Shown here piece after piece: positions 31,193-34,561 of a stretch of DNA of 34,561 nt. This DNA is from Planctomycetota bacterium (GTDB taxonomy: Bacteria; Planctomycetota; SZUA-567; JAFGGJ01). A program made the translations under genes and the position numbers. Positions within the stretch are counted from its first letter, which is position 1. Each line of letters opens with the position of its first letter. The stretch spans positions 1-34,561 of the forward strand of contig JAFGGJ010000031.1 in NCBI GenBank assembly GCA_016930595.1, written 5' to 3'. Below the pieces are notes generated by a model. The model worked only from the letters and a program-made list of their open reading frames with translations. It ran no database searches and was not told the DNA's origin.

Positions 31193-33088
31193 ATGGCCGA
31201 GACGCTTTACTGGAATTCCGGAAACGCAGGCCCGGAACTTGCAGCGGCGCTGAAAGCACTGGCTGAGGAATACCCGCTCGCGGAAGGCGCGGGGACGCCT
31301 TCCCTGGCGTTCACGCCGGGGCGCACGCAAGGCGAAGTGACGGTCACGCGTTCCGGCGGAGTCTACGGGATTTCATACGGCACTCAGGCCGATGCGCTGC
31401 GCGGCGTCGGGGCGGCTCTCGCCGGCATAGTCGCGGAAGGAAAAACGCTTTCGGAAGCCCGTCCCTTCACCACCTTCGGCATCATGCTCGACTGCTCGCG
31501 CAACGCCGTCATGAAGCCTTCCCACGTCAGGACCTGGCTCAGGCGCCTGGCTCTCTTCGGCTACAACATGGTCATGCTCTACACCGAAGACACGTACAGG
31601 ATCCCCGGGAGGCCGTACTTCGGCTTCCTGCGCGGGGCGTACTCGGCGCAGGAACTTAAAGACCTGGACGCTTACGCCGCCGGACTGGGCATCGAAATGA
31701 TCGGCTGCATCCAGACGCTGGGCCACCTCGAACAGATACTCAAGTGGCCCGCCTTCTCCAACGTCAAGGACACCGGCGGCGTGATGCTGGCCGGGGAACC
31801 CGCAACTTACGACCTCGTCAAGGAAATGGTGGAGGTGTTCGCAGGCTCTTTCCGCTCCAGGCGGATACACGTGGGCATGGATGAAGCTTGGGACATCGGC
31901 CGCGGGCAGTACATCAACCGCTTCGGCTACCGGCGGGAATTCGAAATATTCAACGAACACCTCGCACGCGTCATCGAAATATGTTCCGCTGCCGGCCTGA
32001 AACCCCTCATATGGTCCGACATGTACTTCCGCCTCGGCAGCAGGACCGGATCATACTACGACCTGGAATCCGTCATACCCGACGACGTGCGGGCCATGAT
32101 ACCGTCCGGCGTGCAGCTCGTCTACTGGGACTATTACCACGAAAACGAATCCGACTACCTCGGCATGATAGAACGCCACAGGGACCTGGGACATGAGCCC
32201 GTCATGGGATCCGGCGTATGGACCTGGGCCAAACTCTGGTATGACCGCTTTACGACGGAAAAAGCCGCCGCCGCATGCGTCCGGGCCTGCCGCAGCGCGG
32301 GGCTCAAGGAACTCTTCTTCACCTTGTGGGGGGACGACGGCGCCTACTGCGAATTCGATTCGGCACTCGCCGGCCTGGCTCTGACGGCGGAAATATCCTA
32401 TGGGGGAGCCGCCGGAAACAGGCTGAAAAAACGGTTCGCCGCCGCCTGCGGCGCCGAATACGACCACGTCCTGGCCGGCTGCCTGCTGGAAGACCCGACT
32501 CTGGGCGGCAGGCTGCAGGAAGGAGCCGCCGGTCCGGCGGCCCAGATCCTGTGGGACGACCCCCTCCTGGGCATATGGCACAACACGCGCAAAGGCCGCG
32601 ACGCCGGCTTCTGGAAACTGGCGCAGGAACACTACGATGAAACCGCCCGCAAGCTCAGGCGCCGCCGCAGGACCACCTCGCCCTTCGACTTCGGCCACGC
32701 GGCGCAGCTCGCGGAATTCCTGGCCGCCAGGATCTCGCTGAGGATCGCCCTGGAAGAAGCCTACTCTTCCCGCGACCGCTCCGCACTCGCCGCCGTCGCC
32801 GCATCCGCAAAGAAAACGGCGAAACTCGCCGAAAAAACCGCCGATACCTTCCGCCGCCAGTGGCTCGCACGTAACAAGCCTTTCGGGCTGGAAGTGATCC
32901 AGGCACGCATGGGGGCTCTCAGAGCCCGCCTGCTGGAAGTCGCCGAGCGCTCCGCCGCTCTCGCCGAAGGCAGAATCGATTCCATCCCGGAACTTGACGA
33001 AGCGGCCGCCGTCCCGCCGGAAGCCTTCGCAAAAAGCGGCGTGCACAACCGCTTCCAGAGGCTTATTACGCCGTCCAGCATACTCTGA
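31193..33088 (+). CDS. Beta-N-acetylhexosaminidase-like glycoside hydrolase, GH20
   Basis: 631 residues from ATG 31193, with GGAGG 6 bases upstream. An N-terminal GH20b-like domain (about 1-95) precedes the barrel, which opens with FGIMLDCSRNAVM. The catalytic pair D230-E231 lies in RIHVGMDEAWDIG; most GH20 enzymes have GGDE, but GMDE occurs in a bacterial subgroup. Other barrel strands include ENESDYL and VWTWAKLW. About 200 helical residues follow. The enzyme should remove terminal GlcNAc or GalNAc using the substrate's acetamido group. There is no signal peptide. The released amino sugar could feed NagB (22251), whose ROK regulator may also control this gene. Confidence 0.88.
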   Translation: MAETLYWNSGNAGPELAAALKALAEEYPLAEGAGTPSLAFTPGRTQGEVTVTRSGGVYGISYGTQADALRGVGAALAGIVAEGKTLSEARPFTTFGIMLDCSRNAVMKPSHVRTWLRRLALFGYNMVMLYTEDTYRIPGRPYFGFLRGAYSAQELKDLDAYAAGLGIEMIGCIQTLGHLEQILKWPAFSNVKDTGGVMLAGEPATYDLVKEMVEVFAGSFRSRRIHVGMDEAWDIGRGQYINRFGYRREFEIFNEHLARVIEICSAAGLKPLIWSDMYFRLGSRTGSYYDLESVIPDDVRAMIPSGVQLVYWDYYHENESDYLGMIERHRDLGHEPVMGSGVWTWAKLWYDRFTTEKAAAACVRACRSAGLKELFFTLWGDDGAYCEFDSALAGLALTAEISYGGAAGNRLKKRFAAACGAEYDHVLAGCLLEDPTLGGRLQEGAAGPAAQILWDDPLLGIWHNTRKGRDAGFWKLAQEHYDETARKLRRRRRTTSPFDFGHAAQLAEFLAARISLRIALEEAYSSRDRSALAAVAASAKKTAKLAEKTADTFRRQWLARNKPFGLEVIQARMGALRARLLEVAERSAALAEGRIDSIPELDEAAAVPPEAFAKSGVHNRFQRLITPSSIL

Positions 33089-33098
33089 CGCCTCACCT

Positions 33099-33133
33099 GC
33101 GCCGCCGCTCTTCGCAAGGAGCGCACGCGGCGC
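33099..33133. terminator. Hairpin between convergent GH20 and URO-D genes
   Basis: GCGCCGC (33099-33105) pairs with GCGGCGC (33127-33133), and inside it CGCTC (33106-33110) pairs with GAGCG (33119-33123), with an eight-base loop and a three-base bulge. It fills the 47-base gap between converging genes. There is no T run, so strength is uncertain. Confidence 0.55.
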
Positions 33134-33135
33134 CG

Positions 33136-34230
33136 CTAGTAGCGGCCGTGTTCCAGGGCCGTCTCGAACATCGCCACGATGTTTTCCGGGGGCGTGTCCC
33201 CCTGGATGTTGTGGCTGGGCGCCAGAATATAGCCCCCGCCCGGCGCAAGGGCGTCGATCACGCGTTTCACCTCGTCGCGGATCTCCGCGGGCTTCATCAG
33301 CGGCAGCGCCTTCTGCACGTCTATGCCCCCGTGGAACACAAGCCTGTCGCCGAATTCCTTCTTCAGTTTCACCGGGTCCATGTCGGCGGCGCCCACCTGC
33401 ACGGGGTTCAGTATCTGCACGCCCGAATCTATCATCTCCTCCAGCAGCTTGTATACCGAGCCGCATGAATGGTGGAATATCATGGCGTTGGTACCCGCAC
33501 GGATGGCGCGGTGATAACGCGCCTGGTAGGGCTTGACAAGTTCACGGTACATGCCGGCCGAGAAAAACGGCCCGTTCTGCGTGCCGAAATCGTCCCCGAG
33601 CTGGACCATGTCCACGTTGTCGCCCACGGTTCCGTAGTAGTTCGCCGCGTAGCGTTCCTGGATCCCGGTTATCTTTTCAAAGAGCGCGTGGACAAAGTCC
33701 GGGTTCAACGCCATGTCCATCAGCATCCGTTCGAAACCGCACAGCCAGCAGGCCTGCTCGAACACCCCGTTTATGTCCGGCTGGGCGGATATGGCGTAGC
33801 CTTCTTCATGGATTGCGACCGCTTCCGCCAGAACCGTGTCGTACCGGCCGGCCGGGTCGGAGTCCGGCCAGGGATAGGATTCCAGGTCCCCGATGGAAGC
33901 TTCCCTGAGCGGGAATTCGACGATCTGGTCGTCCTCGTTTTCTATGACCCGCCTGACCCCCCACCTGTCGGTGCGGGAGCCGTCGGGGTTCGTGCGGGTC
34001 TTTTCCCTTACGGGCGTTTTGGGCGTCACGCGGCGGAAGTCTATTTCGAAATGTTCCAGCATCTTCTCCATGGGCGTGTAGGACTCCCATGCCCCGTCCA
34101 GTCCCATGTGGGCGGCGAGCTTGACATAGGCCCCGCGGCTGATGCCCGAAAGCCACCCGCCGAAATCCACGGGTATTCTGTCGGCTTCTTCGTGGGCAAA
34201 ACAGCTCCTGACACGTTCCAGCGAATTCAT
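33136..34230 (-). CDS. Second uroporphyrinogen decarboxylase (URO-D) superfamily protein, methyltransferase-like
   Basis: 364 residues. It opens NSLERVRSCFAHEEADRIPVDFGG, the standard start of non-HemE URO-D homologues, and ends GGGYILAPSHNIQGDTPPEN. An HxC zinc-type pair is present at H254-S-C256-G in MIFHHSCGS, equivalent to H270/C272 of the first copy. The two copies look only distantly similar by eye, so a recent duplication is unlikely. As with the first, methyl transfer to or from a thiol or corrinoid is the family-based guess. ATG 34230 follows AGGAGG by two bases, a short spacing. It is convergent with the GH20 gene and probably transcribed alone. Confidence 0.88.
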   Translation of the reverse strand: MNSLERVRSCFAHEEADRIPVDFGGWLSGISRGAYVKLAAHMGLDGAWESYTPMEKMLEHFEIDFRRVTPKTPVREKTRTNPDGSRTDRWGVRRVIENEDDQIVEFPLREASIGDLESYPWPDSDPAGRYDTVLAEAVAIHEEGYAISAQPDINGVFEQACWLCGFERMLMDMALNPDFVHALFEKITGIQERYAANYYGTVGDNVDMVQLGDDFGTQNGPFFSAGMYRELVKPYQARYHRAIRAGTNAMIFHHSCGSVYKLLEEMIDSGVQILNPVQVGAADMDPVKLKKEFGDRLVFHGGIDVQKALPLMKPAEIRDEVKRVIDALAPGGGYILAPSHNIQGDTPPENIVAMFETALEHGRY

Positions 34231-34259
34231 GTCCGTCCTCCTGCGTGGATGTGCCGCAC

Positions 34260-34265
34260 ATTATA
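34260..34265 (-). promoter_or_regulatory. Extended -10 box of the second URO-D gene
   Basis: On the minus strand TGTTATAAT gives a consensus TATAAT with the TGn extension. There is no good -35 box, which extended -10 promoters can lack. The leader would be about 20 bases. Confidence 0.5.
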
Positions 34266-34394
34266 ACAACATCCAGGCGGACCTCCCGCACAAGACCCCT
34301 GCCAGGGGTCCTACCCACAGATCCCGGTCCGCCATGGCGTAGTGTGCCATGCGCGGCCGGCGATTAATGGGGCCTTTGAAAAATCGGAGGCGCA

Positions 34395-34420
34395 AACGGC
34401 GCTTTTCCTCTTGCGCCGTT
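34395..34420. other. Inverted repeat in the terminal intergenic region
   Basis: AACGGCGC (34395-34402) and GCGCCGTT (34413-34420) are a perfect eight-base inverted repeat around TTTTCCTCTT. It could be an operator or a terminator for a gene beyond the window edge. Confidence 0.4.
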
Positions 34421-34480
34421 ATCGCGCCGAATAATAAGTGTTCCTGTTCTTGCGCGAAGGACGGCTTTCCGGGCAATTAA

Positions 34481-34513
34481 GGGTAATATTAGGGTAAGGG
34501 TGGGGTGAAGGGG
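34481..34513 (+). repeat. G-tract array, possible quadruplex
   Basis: Five tracts of three or four G (34481, 34492, 34498, 34502 and 34510) are spaced by 1-8 bases, with GGGTAA-like units. Four tracts meet a loose quadruplex pattern. It is too short and irregular to be a telomere. Confidence 0.5.
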
Positions 34514-34561
34514 TAAGCGGGTGCACGTTCTGCACGATTAAACTGTAAACCCTAATTGCAC

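Larger units (their letters stand above)
34231..34561. other. Gene-free end of the window
   Basis: 331 bases. It holds the promoter of the URO-D gene, an inverted repeat and a G-tract array, listed separately. GTGCACGTTCTGCAC (about 34521-34535) carries repeated GCAC/GTGC half-sites. No open frame here has a ribosome site or protein-like composition. Confidence 0.6.

Noticed and set aside
34481..34513. A telomere-like repeat suggesting a linear replicon end
   Set aside because: Units are irregular, only about 33 bases long and not at the exact terminus; a quadruplex-type tract is enough to explain it.

Overview
The window looks like a complete or nearly complete contig from a GC-rich bacterium. 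It begins with a 61-base G run that is probably a sequencing artefact and ends in G-rich, gene-free DNA. No rRNA, tRNA, CRISPR array, transposase or phage gene is visible. The gene content includes two URO-D-fold methyltransferase-like proteins, a GntR/LacI hybrid regulator, a sulfatase, GH51 and GH20 glycosidases, DUF4954, GYF-domain and MshEN-kinase proteins. This mix suggests a PVC-superphylum heterotroph (Lentisphaerota, Kiritimatiellota or Planctomycetota). The assignment rests on gene mix alone and is tentative.

Layout. 0.2-4.3 kb (+): a B12-binding radical SAM protein, a CPBP protease with a zinc ribbon, and three small membrane or hypothetical genes, two of which overlap by ATGA. 4.35-7.1 kb (-): a family-2-like glycosyltransferase and a Cys-type sulfatase. 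7.3-8.4 kb (+): a URO-D-family protein. 8.4-11.7 kb (-): a GntR/LacI regulator followed by a secreted multidomain metallophosphoesterase. 11.8-12.7 kb (-): a small membrane protein overlapping a lipoprotein. 12.8-18.2 kb (-): a 1136-residue membrane kinase-like protein, a homocysteine S-methyltransferase-family protein and a tartrate/malate dehydrogenase-like enzyme. 18.4-19.4 kb (+): an aldo/keto reductase. 19.4-20.6 kb (-): a membrane-anchored coiled-coil protein. 21.0-23.0 kb (+): a ROK repressor and nagB, with a strong terminator. 23.2-26.4 kb (-): pta, DUF4954 and an acyl carrier protein. 26.6-28.7 kb (-): a cyclophilin and an FAD oxidoreductase. 29.0-33.1 kb (+): GH51 and GH20 enzymes. 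33.1-34.2 kb (-): a second URO-D-family protein.

How the genes may work together. GH20, NagB and the ROK regulator fit release of N-acetylhexosamine and its entry into glycolysis. GH51, sulfatase, aldo/keto reductase and FAD oxidoreductase fit breakdown of substituted polysaccharides. The two URO-D proteins carry an HxC zinc motif and, with the homocysteine methyltransferase homologue, fit methyl-group transfer, although no corrinoid protein is present. The features most worth following up are the pta-DUF4954-ACP operon with its atypical carrier protein, and the MshEN/zinc-ribbon kinase whose DFG motif reads ELG. Two more are a repeated promoter-like element (TTCCGGTGTAAACTCG) and a change in GC-skew sign across the window that does not follow gene orientation.
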